NCBI GenBank assembly: GCA_026394375.1
Contig: JAPKYJ010000026.1
Coordinates: 51,403-115,402 of the forward strand
From: Methanomassiliicoccales archaeon
GTDB lineage: Archaea > Thermoplasmatota > Thermoplasmata > Methanomassiliicoccales > UBA472
Direction of reading: 5' to 3'
DNA length: 64,000 nt
In this document: positions 31,762-40,801 of the stretch, one piece after another
Position numbering within the stretch: position 1 is the stretch's first letter
How the letters are laid out: each line of letters begins with the position of its first letter
Position numbers and translations under genes: made by a program
Notes under the pieces: generated by a model
What the model was told of the DNA's origin: nothing
The model's input: the letters and a program-made list of their open reading frames with translations, nothing else
Database searches by the model: none

Positions 31762-33342
31762 CTAGGAAGAGGGATCGAGGGGGGTGGCGGCTCGAAAACG
31801 GAGCACCAGGTCCCGATCGAACGCCTTCTTGAACGCCTTCGCCTGAGATTCGACTCCCCAGGTCTCCAGCTGGCAATCGCCGTTCGTGGTCACCTCCAGC
31901 ATCGCCTCCTCCTCGTCGGCGTTCACGAAGCGGGCGTGCAGGATCAGACCGCAGTGGGAGCGGTCCAGGCTCTCGGCCAGGCGCAGGAGTGAGGCCATGA
32001 GCACCAGTTCCTCTTTCGAACTCCCTTCCACCCCGTCCAGGTCCTCGCTCTTCTTCCCCGGCAGCTTCTTGCGGTGGAACTTGGCCAGATTGGCCATGAG
32101 CACGATCTCCTTCTGGTCGAAGCCGAGGAGTTCGGCGTTACGGATGATGTAGTAGGAGTGAGCATGGTGATTGTTGAAGGAGATGAAATCCCCCACATCG
32201 TGCAGGTAGGCAGCGTACTGGAGCAGTTCTCTGTCCCTGTCGCTCAGTTCGTGCAATCCTTCCTCCTTCGCGGTGTCGAAGAGTTCCAGCGCCAAGCGCC
32301 TTATCGTGGCGGAGTGCACCTCGTCGACGCCGCAGGAACGGCCGAGCTGGAGCACGCTTCCTTCGCGCACGCTCATGCGCTGATACTGCGGGAAGCCTTC
32401 GATCTGCGAAAGGTAATCCTCCAGCATGCCGTCGAGGAGACCCCTCTCGCTCACCTGGATCTCTTCCAGGCCCATTTCCTCCATGAGGGTCTCAAGGATG
32501 GCCGCCCCGCCAATGATGATGTCCGCCCGCTCCGGGTTGATGCCCGGCACCTGCCTCCTTTCCTTGAGGGGCAGGGAGCAGAGCATGGCGATGGTCCTTT
32601 TCAATCGGCCGAGGCTTAGCCGGCTGTCCTTCTGTCCGCCGTTGGAGGATTTGGTGGCCATCTCCCATAGGTTGAGGATGGTGCCGCTCGATCCCACGAC
32701 CGCTCCCACCTTGTACTTGCGCACGCGCTGCACGGTGCGCACGATCTCGCTCTTGACGGACTTCTTCATCAGAGCGTATCTCTCCGGGTACACTGCCCCC
32801 TCGTCGTCGAGGGGAACGAAGAGCGAGGTGAGGCGGATCGCCCCCAGCTTCAGGCTGTCCAGGTACATGTGCTCTTTTCCATTGCCGATGGCAATCTCCG
32901 TGCTTCCGCCGCCGATGTCGATGAAAAGACCTGGCCTGCCGGACAGATCCAGGGCGCTTCCCACGCCCAAATGGATGAGCCTGGCCTCTTCTCGACCGGA
33001 GATGACCCGGACCTCCAGCCCTGTCTCCACCTTCAACTTCTCCAGGAAGAACGACTGGTTCCTTGCCTCCCTGGTGGCGGAGGTGGTCACGGCCACGAAC
33101 TCCTGCGCTCCGAAGGCTCGTCCCATCTCGGCGAAGCGCTTGCATACCATCACGCAGCGCTCCATCGCCTGGGGGATGAGCTCGTGCTCCTGGAACTCGT
33201 TCTCGCCCAGGCGCACCACCTGCTTCTGCCTGGATAGGATGGTATACGAATGATTGGGATTGAGTCGGACCACCGCGGTGCGCACGGAGTTGGTGCCGAT
33301 GTCTATGAAGGAGACGGTCTTGGCCTCGAACCCCACTCTCAT
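31762..33342 (-). CDS. ppx: Exopolyphosphatase (Ppx/GppA family) with C-terminal HD-type domain
   Basis: 526 residues. The ASKHA-type Ppx/GppA domain fills the first 300 (SFIDIGTNSVRTAVVRL; FIDIGGGSTEIAIG; VVGSSGTILNLWEMA). The C-terminal HD-like domain starts near 330 (YAAYLHDVGDFISFNNHHAHS; RLAESLDRSH). It releases phosphate from polyphosphate or acts on pppGpp. The start overlaps the stop of the CHAD gene by 4 nt, and ppk1 lies upstream, so the operon encodes both synthesis and breakdown of polyphosphate. Confidence 0.92.
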   Translation of the reverse strand: MRVGFEAKTVSFIDIGTNSVRTAVVRLNPNHSYTILSRQKQVVRLGENEFQEHELIPQAMERCVMVCKRFAEMGRAFGAQEFVAVTTSATREARNQSFFLEKLKVETGLEVRVISGREEARLIHLGVGSALDLSGRPGLFIDIGGGSTEIAIGNGKEHMYLDSLKLGAIRLTSLFVPLDDEGAVYPERYALMKKSVKSEIVRTVQRVRKYKVGAVVGSSGTILNLWEMATKSSNGGQKDSRLSLGRLKRTIAMLCSLPLKERRQVPGINPERADIIIGGAAILETLMEEMGLEEIQVSERGLLDGMLEDYLSQIEGFPQYQRMSVREGSVLQLGRSCGVDEVHSATIRRLALELFDTAKEEGLHELSDRDRELLQYAAYLHDVGDFISFNNHHAHSYYIIRNAELLGFDQKEIVLMANLAKFHRKKLPGKKSEDLDGVEGSSKEELVLMASLLRLAESLDRSHCGLILHARFVNADEEEAMLEVTTNGDCQLETWGVESQAKAFKKAFDRDLVLRFRAATPLDPSS

Positions 33343-34877
33343 CCCTCCCTGGCGAGGCGAAGGCGCTTGGCGAACGTCCGAACGAACAAGTCTCCCTTCT
33401 TCAGCGCTTCCTCTTGCTCCTCTTTCGCCTCTTCAGCAGATGAAATGCTCAACAGCACTTCCTCATCGGTCACATGCACCTGCACGTCCTTGACCAGTCC
33501 CCGATGAGTGCGGTCCAGGCCGTCCGCCACCCGAAGGAGCGCGGCCAGCATTTCCACCGTACGCCGCTCGGCCTTCCTCATCTGGACATAGATTTCGTCT
33601 TCCTCTCCAGGCATCCGCTTCCGGTGGTAGCGCGCGATCAGGGCGACGATATTCCTTTCCCGCTCTGAGAAAGGCAGCTCCGCCTCCTCTAGGATGATAC
33701 GCATCGATGCCCGGTGATGTCCCTGCCTTCCCTCCACCCATCCGACATCATGCAGCACCGCCGCCCAATGCAGCAGCCTTCTTTCCTTCTCCACAAGACC
33801 GTGCAGGTCCCGGGTGCGCTCGAAGATCAGCAACGCGAGCCGGGTGACCTGCCTGGTGTGCCCTTCGTCCGGCAAGTACCTGCCAGCAACGGCCCACACC
33901 TTCTCCAGCGTCTGTTCCTCGGTCAGCTTCTGCTTGGCGACGGGAACGACTCGCTCACTCTGCACTTTTCGGAGGAGCGAGGGGAAGAAGTCGGACTTGA
34001 CCAGGGACACCCAATATGCCACGAACTCGGCGTAGAGCCTCGTTCTTTCTTTCTTCCGGTCCTCAAGAAGGGATTCGATGCCTGGCCTGGCGGCGGCTAA
34101 CCTAGTTCCACCGTCTTTCTTCTTCTCATTCTGTAGAACGGCGGCGGTCTCCGCGATCCAGACATCACAATCGTGCATCTCTCCCAGCAGTTCCTGAAGG
34201 CGCTTGATCCGAGAGATCTCATCCCGCAGCTCATCCTCGAACGCCAAACGGAAAGCCTCCAAGGTATAGCGCAACCGCTTGGCGGCGATGCGCATGGCGT
34301 GATGTTCCAGGATGGCATCGGGGTCGTGCACGCTCTCCTCGTGTCCTCGAAGCTCCGAGACCCGTCTTGATACGTGCTCATCCGCCTGGCGCAGGGTGGA
34401 GGGGGTGCAGAGTGATGAAGCGTCTCTCTTCTCCGAATCTGTCAGCAGAGACCCGATATCCTCCAGGACGCCGTGGAGGCGTAGCTCATTCAGTGCCTTC
34501 TCCAGCCCCGGCTGAAGCGCTCTCCTCCGTCTTCGCTTCTTTTCCAGGAGGTATCTCAAGCCAGGCGCGAGCGTCTTATCCTCGGTGATGGCCATCCGCT
34601 CGACCAGGAAAATGATCTGCACGTCAGCGTCCCGGGCCTCCCCCAACGCCTCAGTGACCGCTTTCATCTCGATCTTCCAGGCCTTTGCCCTCTTGCCAGG
34701 GAAGCAAGGTTCGAAGATGGAGAGGGCGGAACGCATCCTTCGGGAAGCCACCCGCATACGATGCACGCACTCCACATCGTCGTTCTCGTTCGTCCCGACG
34801 GACTCCTTCTCCACTGCATCGATCAGCGGAGGCAGCACTTTGGAGCAAAGGGCGCAGAAACCTTCATCCCCGTACAT
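33339..34877 (-). CDS. CHAD domain protein fused to a Ppx-type HD domain
   Basis: 512 residues from ATG 34877. The first 300 residues are a CHAD domain, a polyphosphate-binding helical bundle with two repeats (VHRMRVASRRMRSALSIFEP; HHAMRIAAKRLRYTLEAFRL). The C-terminal 190 residues are an HD-type domain (WAAVLHDVGWVEGRQGHHRAS; ALLRVADGLDRTHRGL) that closely parallels the C-terminus of the downstream Ppx. The longer open frame to 35114 lies inside ppk1 and is spurious. It overlaps ppk1 by 14 nt and ppx by 4 nt. A role in tethering or controlling polyphosphate is inferred; the fusion is unusual. Confidence 0.88.
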   Translation of the reverse strand: MYGDEGFCALCSKVLPPLIDAVEKESVGTNENDDVECVHRMRVASRRMRSALSIFEPCFPGKRAKAWKIEMKAVTEALGEARDADVQIIFLVERMAITEDKTLAPGLRYLLEKKRRRRRALQPGLEKALNELRLHGVLEDIGSLLTDSEKRDASSLCTPSTLRQADEHVSRRVSELRGHEESVHDPDAILEHHAMRIAAKRLRYTLEAFRLAFEDELRDEISRIKRLQELLGEMHDCDVWIAETAAVLQNEKKKDGGTRLAAARPGIESLLEDRKKERTRLYAEFVAYWVSLVKSDFFPSLLRKVQSERVVPVAKQKLTEEQTLEKVWAVAGRYLPDEGHTRQVTRLALLIFERTRDLHGLVEKERRLLHWAAVLHDVGWVEGRQGHHRASMRIILEEAELPFSERERNIVALIARYHRKRMPGEEDEIYVQMRKAERRTVEMLAALLRVADGLDRTHRGLVKDVQVHVTDEEVLLSISSAEEAKEEQEEALKKGDLFVRTFAKRLRLAREG

Positions 34878-37008
34878 GCCACACCCCCCGGTGCTCCAGC
34901 AGCCAACGCTGCGAGTCCATGAGCGTTTCGCCGGAGGAGGGCTGGACGCGCACGTAACTGCCGTCCGGCAATAGCCTCCTCGCTTTGACATTGTCACGGA
35001 GATGCGTGGCCAAGATGCTCTGGACCAAAGCCTTCCGGATGGCATCGTCCTGGACGGGGAAGAGAAGCTCCACCCTTCGGTCCAGGTTGCGGGGCATGAG
35101 GTCGCTGCTGCCAATCAACACTTCCTCTTGCCCGCCGTTGTGGAAATAGAAGATGCGCGCGTGCTCCAGGAAGCGGCCGACCACACTGGTGACGGTGATG
35201 TTCTCGCTCACTCCCTTGACGCCGGGGCGGAGGGAGCAAAGACCACGCACGCTCAGCTCTGCTCGCACGCCTTCCTGCGATGCCTGGTAGAGGGACTTGA
35301 TGATCTCCTTGTCCAGCAGCCCGTTGAGCTTGAATGCCAAATGTCCGTCGCCGAACTCCCGGTGGCGCTCGATCTCCCGGTGGATGCGGTCCAGCATGCC
35401 CGAGCGAAGGCCGCGGGGAGCGACCAATAGCTGGCGGTAGTTCACCTGCTCCGCGTAGCCGGTGAGGGCGTTGAAGAGATTGGAGACGTCCATCCCTATC
35501 TCATGGTTGACGGTGAAGTATCCCAGGTCTCCGTAGGTGCGGGTGGTGACGTTGTTGTAGTTGCCCGAGCTTAGGTGGCAGTAGCGCACGATGCCGCCCC
35601 CCTCCTTGCGCACCACCAGGCAGATCTTGGCATGCACTTTGAGGTCCACGGGCCCATAGACCACGTGCACCCCCTCCTGCTCCAGCGCCCGGGCATAGGA
35701 GATGTTGTTCTCCTCGTCGAACTTGGCCTTGAGTTCCACAACCGCCGCAACCTGCTTGCCGTTCTTGCGCGCCTGGATGAGGGCGTCGATCACCGGCGAA
35801 TGCTTGTCGATGCGATAGAGCGAGATCTTGATCGCCAACACGTCCGGGTCATGGGCCGCCTGCTGCAGGAAGCCCACCACCGGCGCGAACGAATCATAAG
35901 GATGGTACAGTAGACGATCGTGCTTGCGCAGCGCCTCGAATATACCTTCGTTGCTCGCCAGGTCGGGAGAGACGTGCTGTATGAAAGGCCGATCCTTCAG
36001 CTCTGGCCTTTCCACTCCATGCAGCTGCCAGAGATCCACCAGGCCCAGGGGCGCCTCCATCTGGAAGACCAGGTACCGGGGAAGATCGAGCTTGCGAGCG
36101 AGCATCTCCCTCATGTATTCGGGCATGGAGCGGTCCACCTCCAGACGCACCGGAGGGCCGATGCGTCTGCTCTCCACACCCTCCTCCACCGCGGTGAGCA
36201 GGTCGTCCTCGTCCTCCAACTGGATCTCTATCTCCGCATCCCTGGCGATCCTGAAAGGATAGGAGGAGACGACCTCCAATCCCGGGAATAGAAGGTCCAG
36301 GTTGGCGGCGATGAGGTCCTCCAGGAGGACGAAGTTCAGCACTCGCTTTCCGGCCAGAAGGTCCTCGGCGCAGCTCTCCTCGGGGATGGCGATCAGGCGG
36401 GAGAAGGTGCTCACCGGGACCTTGACCCGGGCGAAGCAGTCCTTGCGCTGGCAGTTGAGCATCACCACCGCGAGATTGATGGTCAGGTTGGAAAGGAATG
36501 GAAAGGGATGCGAGGCATCGAAGGCCAGCGGGGTCAAGGTAGGATAGATCTCCCTCTCGAAAAGCTGCCGCAACGCGCCTCTCTGCTCCTCCTTGAGCTC
36601 GTTCCAACGATGGATGTGGATGCCCGCGTCCTTGAGCTTGGGGAGCAGTTCATCCTTCCAGCAGCGTGCGTGCCCGTCCAATATGCCCATTAGCTCCGCC
36701 CGGACGGCGTCCAAGGTCTGCGCCGGCGTGAGGCCATCGGCGGTGGGCTTGATGGCGCCGCGGACCAGTTGCCGACGCAGGTCCGAGACCCGGGACATGA
36801 AGAACTCGTCCAGGTTGGAGCTGCAAATGGCCAGGAACTTGACCCTCTCCAGCAACGGATGGGAGGGATCCATCGCCTCCTCCAGAACCCGCCGGTTGAA
36901 CTCCAGTGACGAGAGCTCGCGGTTGATGTAAAGATCGCACCGCTCCAGCCCTTCCGCCGTGCGGCAGAGCGCCTGCCCGGGCTTCAGTTCGCTGGAGTCG
37001 ACCATCAT
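34864..37008 (-). CDS. ppk1: Polyphosphate kinase 1
   Basis: 714 residues, the normal length for PPK1, which makes polyphosphate from ATP. N domain: YINRELSSLEFNRRVLEEA; head domain with HPFPFLSNL; then the two PLD-like catalytic domains, including SLYRIDKHSPVIDAL, DLKVHAKICLVVRKE with the autophosphorylated His, and IGSSDLMPRNLDRRVELLFP. It is the first gene of a coupled operon with the CHAD-HD protein and Ppx. PPK1 is patchy in archaea, so the operon may have been acquired, though base use matches the neighbours. Confidence 0.95.
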   Translation of the reverse strand: MMVDSSELKPGQALCRTAEGLERCDLYINRELSSLEFNRRVLEEAMDPSHPLLERVKFLAICSSNLDEFFMSRVSDLRRQLVRGAIKPTADGLTPAQTLDAVRAELMGILDGHARCWKDELLPKLKDAGIHIHRWNELKEEQRGALRQLFEREIYPTLTPLAFDASHPFPFLSNLTINLAVVMLNCQRKDCFARVKVPVSTFSRLIAIPEESCAEDLLAGKRVLNFVLLEDLIAANLDLLFPGLEVVSSYPFRIARDAEIEIQLEDEDDLLTAVEEGVESRRIGPPVRLEVDRSMPEYMREMLARKLDLPRYLVFQMEAPLGLVDLWQLHGVERPELKDRPFIQHVSPDLASNEGIFEALRKHDRLLYHPYDSFAPVVGFLQQAAHDPDVLAIKISLYRIDKHSPVIDALIQARKNGKQVAAVVELKAKFDEENNISYARALEQEGVHVVYGPVDLKVHAKICLVVRKEGGGIVRYCHLSSGNYNNVTTRTYGDLGYFTVNHEIGMDVSNLFNALTGYAEQVNYRQLLVAPRGLRSGMLDRIHREIERHREFGDGHLAFKLNGLLDKEIIKSLYQASQEGVRAELSVRGLCSLRPGVKGVSENITVTSVVGRFLEHARIFYFHNGGQEEVLIGSSDLMPRNLDRRVELLFPVQDDAIRKALVQSILATHLRDNVKARRLLPDGSYVRVQPSSGETLMDSQRWLLEHRGVWHVRG

Positions 37009-37212
37009 CTCACCATGGCAACGATACCTGAATTGAGTGCCCTCGTATCAAACTTCAGGAGGCGAACGAGCATTGCTCGAACGATCACCGACCCGGACGG
37101 ATCGGTCGTCATGGTTCGGATCGCTGGCCAACGCCGCGTCCGAGCGAGAGTGGGGGATGGCTGGAGTGGCAAGCTTTTTGTAGACCGACGTTATGTTCCT
37201 AATCTCAGCAAC

Positions 37213-37297
37213 GCAGGGATAACCAAGCCTGGCCAACGGTGTGAGATTCAGGGTCTCATCGCGAAGGCGTTCGGGGGTTCGAATCCTCCTCCCTGCA
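37213..37297 (+). tRNA. tRNA-Leu (CAG)
   Basis: 85-nt class II tRNA. Acceptor GCAGGGA pairs with TCCCTGC, anticodon stem TGAGA pairs with TCTCA around loop TTCAGGG (anticodon CAG), the long variable arm has a CGC/GCG stem, and the T-arm is GGGGG-TTCGAAT-CCTCC. Discriminator A; no CCA encoded; no intron. Confidence 0.95.
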
Positions 37298-37475
37298 CTT
37301 CCTTTCCAGCCAATAGGCGCGTCATGGACCATCAAATCAAAGAGGGTTTGAACCCCTTCGCTCTTTCTTTTTCCAGGCGGCATCTTCCGGTCGCTGTCCC
37401 GTCAGGTAACGTTCATCGACCCTTAGTATTGGCTGGCAAACGCACAAATATCGGCCTTGGCATCGTTCGAAGGAG

Positions 37476-38363
37476 ATGCCGTCGATCGAGGAATTCTGCA
37501 ACGATCTCTTTCAGGGCAAGAAGTCGGTCGACGTGCCCAAGGACCAGGTCTCCGAGGTGTCGTCAAGCTGGTACAGGTCCAAGTACGACCTGCCCCACAA
37601 GGGGAGTCAGGGTGCAATGAGGAACGGAAGGTTGCACGCCCACGACATGGGTGATCACTACTCCGTGCACTTGGATCGCATCGATCCCAAGCTCCACGGG
37701 ATGGAGCACCTGATCGTCGACGCCCCTTTGGTCTTCTTCATCTGGAACGCCTTCGCGAACGTAGTCGCATTGGTCAAGGACTCGCTAAAGGAAGGCGCGG
37801 AGCAGAGCGCGGACACCAAGAACTACAGCGAGAGCAAGTTCGCTGGCAGGCTGCTCGTCGGCATCGGGCTGGTCATCATTGGTTCTCTGATCGCGTTCGA
37901 CCCGGCCATCGGCATCGTCCCTACGATCTACCTTCTCCCCTTCGTGCTGATGCTTCTAGGGGCCACGACCATCATCGAGGCAAGGAGGTCGAAGAAGGGA
38001 GGGATGCAGAAGACCAATCTGACCCTGGGGGTGCTGGCGGTCGTGGCCGGTTTTGTAGCCATGTTGTTCATCTGGCTCGAGGTCATCCTGCTCATCCTGT
38101 TCCTGGCTTACTACACGCTATCGACCGCATCCTACTTCCTCCGCCATCCTGGGAACGTGGCGGCGGAGTTCGCGGGCAAATACATCCCCATGGCGATCGG
38201 TGTGGTGTCGCTCATTCTTGGAGTCCTTCTGCTGATCGAGACGAGGCTCGCGCTCGACATCATCTACGCGATACTGGGAGTTCTGATCATCGCTTTCGGA
38301 GGGAGCAGGATCATATCCGCGCTCATCCTCAGACAGGCGAGGAAGAATGGTGCAAAGGCCTGA
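37476..38363 (+). CDS. Membrane protein of HdeD/DUF308 type with soluble N-terminal segment
   Basis: 295 residues. The first 120 are hydrophilic (MPSIEEFCNDLFQGKKSVDV onward) apart from one hydrophobic stretch near 85-98. From about 125 there are about six membrane helices in two groups of three, with short turns such as LIAFDPAIGIVP and LLIETRLALDIIYAILGVLI that resemble DUF308/HdeD repeats. No enzymatic residues are visible. The gene is alone on the plus strand after tRNA-Leu. Function unknown. Confidence 0.7.
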   Translation: MPSIEEFCNDLFQGKKSVDVPKDQVSEVSSSWYRSKYDLPHKGSQGAMRNGRLHAHDMGDHYSVHLDRIDPKLHGMEHLIVDAPLVFFIWNAFANVVALVKDSLKEGAEQSADTKNYSESKFAGRLLVGIGLVIIGSLIAFDPAIGIVPTIYLLPFVLMLLGATTIIEARRSKKGGMQKTNLTLGVLAVVAGFVAMLFIWLEVILLILFLAYYTLSTASYFLRHPGNVAAEFAGKYIPMAIGVVSLILGVLLLIETRLALDIIYAILGVLIIAFGGSRIISALILRQARKNGAKA

Positions 38364-38555
38364 AAGCCATTAGGCTCGCCCGGGCCGTTCCATTCTCTGA
38401 AAGAAGGGGGCAACTGGTCCGAGCCGCAGTCGATCGGCTCCTCCTTCGCCGACGAACCCACTCTTGATGTCGAAGGCAACCTCCTCTTCGTGCACCACCT
38501 CTATCGGGACGATGTCATGCTGGAGGCGGACGTCCACGTGGCGTACAAGAAATGA
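38364..38555 (+). pseudogene. C-terminal remnant of a PD40/WD40-like beta-propeller protein
   Basis: The frame beginning right after the preceding stop reads PFHSLKEGGNWSEPQSIGSS, then FADEPTLDVEGNLLFVHHLY and MLEADVHVAYKK before TGA 38553-38555. This matches the last blade and terminus of archaeal PD40-type propeller proteins (pattern EPTLDxEGNLYFVHH..EADIYVAYRK). No start codon or remaining blades are upstream, so it is a decayed gene end rather than an intact small gene. Confidence 0.6.
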
Positions 38556-38609
38556 GGCCGTGCGAAAAGCACATTAACGCGCACAGCGGATTCCTGCCGC
38601 GGGTGGAAC

Positions 38610-39062
38610 ATGAAAGCACTCATCGTCTACGAATCAAAGTACGGCAACACGGAGAAGATTGCGCTCGCCATCTCATCTGGCATGAAAGAAGTGGGCATGA
38701 CCGACGTGGTGGTGAAGAAGGCGGATGATGCCGCAAGCGAGGACTTCAAGTCCGCGGATGTCTGGGTCGTCGGAGGGCCAACGCACATCATGAGCGCCAC
38801 GGGCGGTCCCAAGAGCGCCCTCAAGACGGGCATCAAGTCCGGCTTGGAAGGCAAGAAGGCGACCTTCTTCGATACGCGCTTCAAGAATGCGAAGAGCGGC
38901 GGCGCTGAGAAGCTGAAGAGCATAGCGGAAAAGGAAGGGCTGAGACTGGCGGTCGAGCCCGAGGCGTTCATCGTGACGAGCACGCAGGGACCGCTGGCAG
39001 AAGGCGAGGAAGCGAAGGCGGCGCAGTTCGGACGCAAGATCGCTGGCTTGCTCCGAGGCTAG
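38610..39062 (+). CDS. Flavodoxin-like protein
   Basis: 150-residue short-chain flavodoxin. The FMN phosphate loop is YESKYGNTEKIA (8-19), and the isoalloxazine loops are near VVGGPTHIMSATGG and FFDTRFKNAKSGG. It would carry electrons or act as an NAD(P)H-quinone oxidoreductase-like partner. It converges with an MFS gene, with no gap. Confidence 0.87.
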   Translation: MKALIVYESKYGNTEKIALAISSGMKEVGMTDVVVKKADDAASEDFKSADVWVVGGPTHIMSATGGPKSALKTGIKSGLEGKKATFFDTRFKNAKSGGAEKLKSIAEKEGLRLAVEPEAFIVTSTQGPLAEGEEAKAAQFGRKIAGLLRG

Positions 39063-39063
39063 A

Positions 39064-40386
39064 TCATCCTTCATTGGCCTTCGGTTCGATGCCCTCCACC
39101 TTCTCCACGTTCAGCGCCAGGAGCAGCAAGAGCGCGCTGGCGACGAAGGTCGAGGCCACCAGGAACGTCGGCAGGAAGCCGTAGGCGTCCGCCACCAGGC
39201 CGCCGATTAGGCTGCCTGCGATCGCCCCTATCCCGATGATGGAATTGTACACTCCTAGAGACTCGGTGCGGAAGTCGCCGTAGGCCATGTCGGAGACGAG
39301 AGCGTTGCCGGCCACACTGAGCACCGCCCAGCAAAGCCCAATGAGCGAATGCAGCAGGCACATGAGCGCCAGGAGCGCGAGCAGCGGAACGTGCACTAGG
39401 GTGACGACGAAGAACGTGGGGAAGAGCACGATCCGTCCGGAGAAGGCGAGCATCTGCATCCTCTTGCCCCCTTTGGACGAGGCCCAAGCTCCCGCCCGCG
39501 AATAGACGAGGGCGGAAGTGACGCTGCTGGCGATATAGACGATGAACACCTCCGGCACGGACAGACCCATCTGGTTCTTGAGGAATATCGGCAGACCGAC
39601 GTAGAAGGTGAGGAAGCCGGCGAACGCCAGTATCATCACCACATAGTAGATCTTGAGGTTCCGGGGGAAGTTGCGGGGGTGCATGTTCTTGGCGCTGAGC
39701 TTGACGATGTGCAGCAGCCTGGATGGAGTGTATCGGCCGCGCTCGAAGGAGATGATGGGCAGCTTGGAGGCGCTGTCCAGCTCGCTGCGCTCCATTTTCT
39801 TCTTCGGTTCGGGCACCCATTTGATGGCCAGGAAGACCGAGAGCAGCGCCAGACCGCTCGCCACCACGAAGAGCGCGCGCATTGCGGTGACCGTCGAGCC
39901 CAGGCTATCGGCCATCCCCAGCCAGAGCGTCCCCAGCAGCAGGCCGACCACCCAGCCTATGCCGCCCACTCGGGAGAAGTCCCCTATTCGCTTCGCCCAT
40001 TCCTCCTTGGCGAAGGATTCCAGGATGAGGACCGTGCCGACCGGCGCTGCGGCAGCGGCGATGGCCCCGAGCACGAAATTGGCGAAGTAGTAGGTGCCCA
40101 TGTCCATGGACAAGCCCATGAGCAACAGCGCCACGGCCAGGCCAAGGAAACCGATGAGCACGAACACCTTTCGCCTCTTGGTGGTATCGGAGAGGTTGCC
40201 CCAGAGGATGTTGGCCGGTACGCTGGCGACGGAAGAGATGGCGCTGATGATGCCCACCTGCGCCACCGTGCCCTTGAGACCCTCGGTCACGAAGAGCGGA
40301 ATGAGCGGCGAGGTGCTCCCTCCCGCCACGTTGTATGGCAGGAAGGTATAATACCAGCGGTCGCTGCGTTCCTTTGACAAGCCCAT
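39064..40386 (-). CDS. Major facilitator superfamily transporter
   Basis: 440 residues with about 12 membrane helices. The first half has the loop GNLSDTTKRRKVFVLIGF, the MFS motif A equivalent after helix 2, and the second half repeats it weakly (GAWASSKGGKRMQMLAF). A cytoplasmic loop of about 60 residues (about 175-235) joins the halves. Substrate unknown; the family includes drug and sugar exporters. Transcribed alone. Confidence 0.83.
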   Translation of the reverse strand: MGLSKERSDRWYYTFLPYNVAGGSTSPLIPLFVTEGLKGTVAQVGIISAISSVASVPANILWGNLSDTTKRRKVFVLIGFLGLAVALLLMGLSMDMGTYYFANFVLGAIAAAAAPVGTVLILESFAKEEWAKRIGDFSRVGGIGWVVGLLLGTLWLGMADSLGSTVTAMRALFVVASGLALLSVFLAIKWVPEPKKKMERSELDSASKLPIISFERGRYTPSRLLHIVKLSAKNMHPRNFPRNLKIYYVVMILAFAGFLTFYVGLPIFLKNQMGLSVPEVFIVYIASSVTSALVYSRAGAWASSKGGKRMQMLAFSGRIVLFPTFFVVTLVHVPLLALLALMCLLHSLIGLCWAVLSVAGNALVSDMAYGDFRTESLGVYNSIIGIGAIAGSLIGGLVADAYGFLPTFLVASTFVASALLLLLALNVEKVEGIEPKANEG

Positions 40387-40462
40387 CCCTCGATTTGCTC
40401 AGTGAGTTTCAACGCCTCTAATAAAAGCTTGCTTCTTTCGCTCTGGCCGACCGCGGCGAAGG

Positions 40463-40801
40463 TCACCTTCCCCCAAGGAGCACGGCCACCGCCACTACGC
40501 TTAGCACTAGAATTGCCACCACGACCATCTTCCACTCCCTTCCCCGGGCGAACTGCCACAAGGCCACGATCAGCCTCGCCAGCGGAGTGGCGATGAGCAA
40601 CATGATACCCAGGTCAACCAGCCCGAGCGGATCGCCGCTCATCAGGGCTCGGATCGCTTCGATGGGACCGAGGGCCACATCCTTGCTGGCGCCAGGGTTG
40701 AGAGCGTAGAGAGCAAGTCCTACAGCCATCAGGCTAAGGCTAAGCACCATTCCGCTCAACAGCACGAAGCTGATGCGCCGGTTAAGAGCGGGCGTCGGCA
40801 T
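40463..40801 (-). CDS. DUF1634 membrane protein
   Basis: 112 residues with three predicted membrane helices (FVLLSGMVLSLSLMAVGLAL; LVDLGIMLLIATPLARLIVA; VVVAILVLSVVAVAVLLGG). This is the pattern of DUF1634, a small partner encoded with TauE/SafE permeases. ATG 40801 overlaps the TauE stop by one base, so the two are coupled and probably form one transporter. Confidence 0.82.
   Translation of the reverse strand: MPTPALNRRISFVLLSGMVLSLSLMAVGLALYALNPGASKDVALGPIEAIRALMSGDPLGLVDLGIMLLIATPLARLIVALWQFARGREWKMVVVAILVLSVVAVAVLLGGR

Noticed and set aside
37009..37212. A gene or small RNA between ppk1 and tRNA-Leu
   Set aside because: No open frame with homology and no clear C/D or H/ACA box arrangement.
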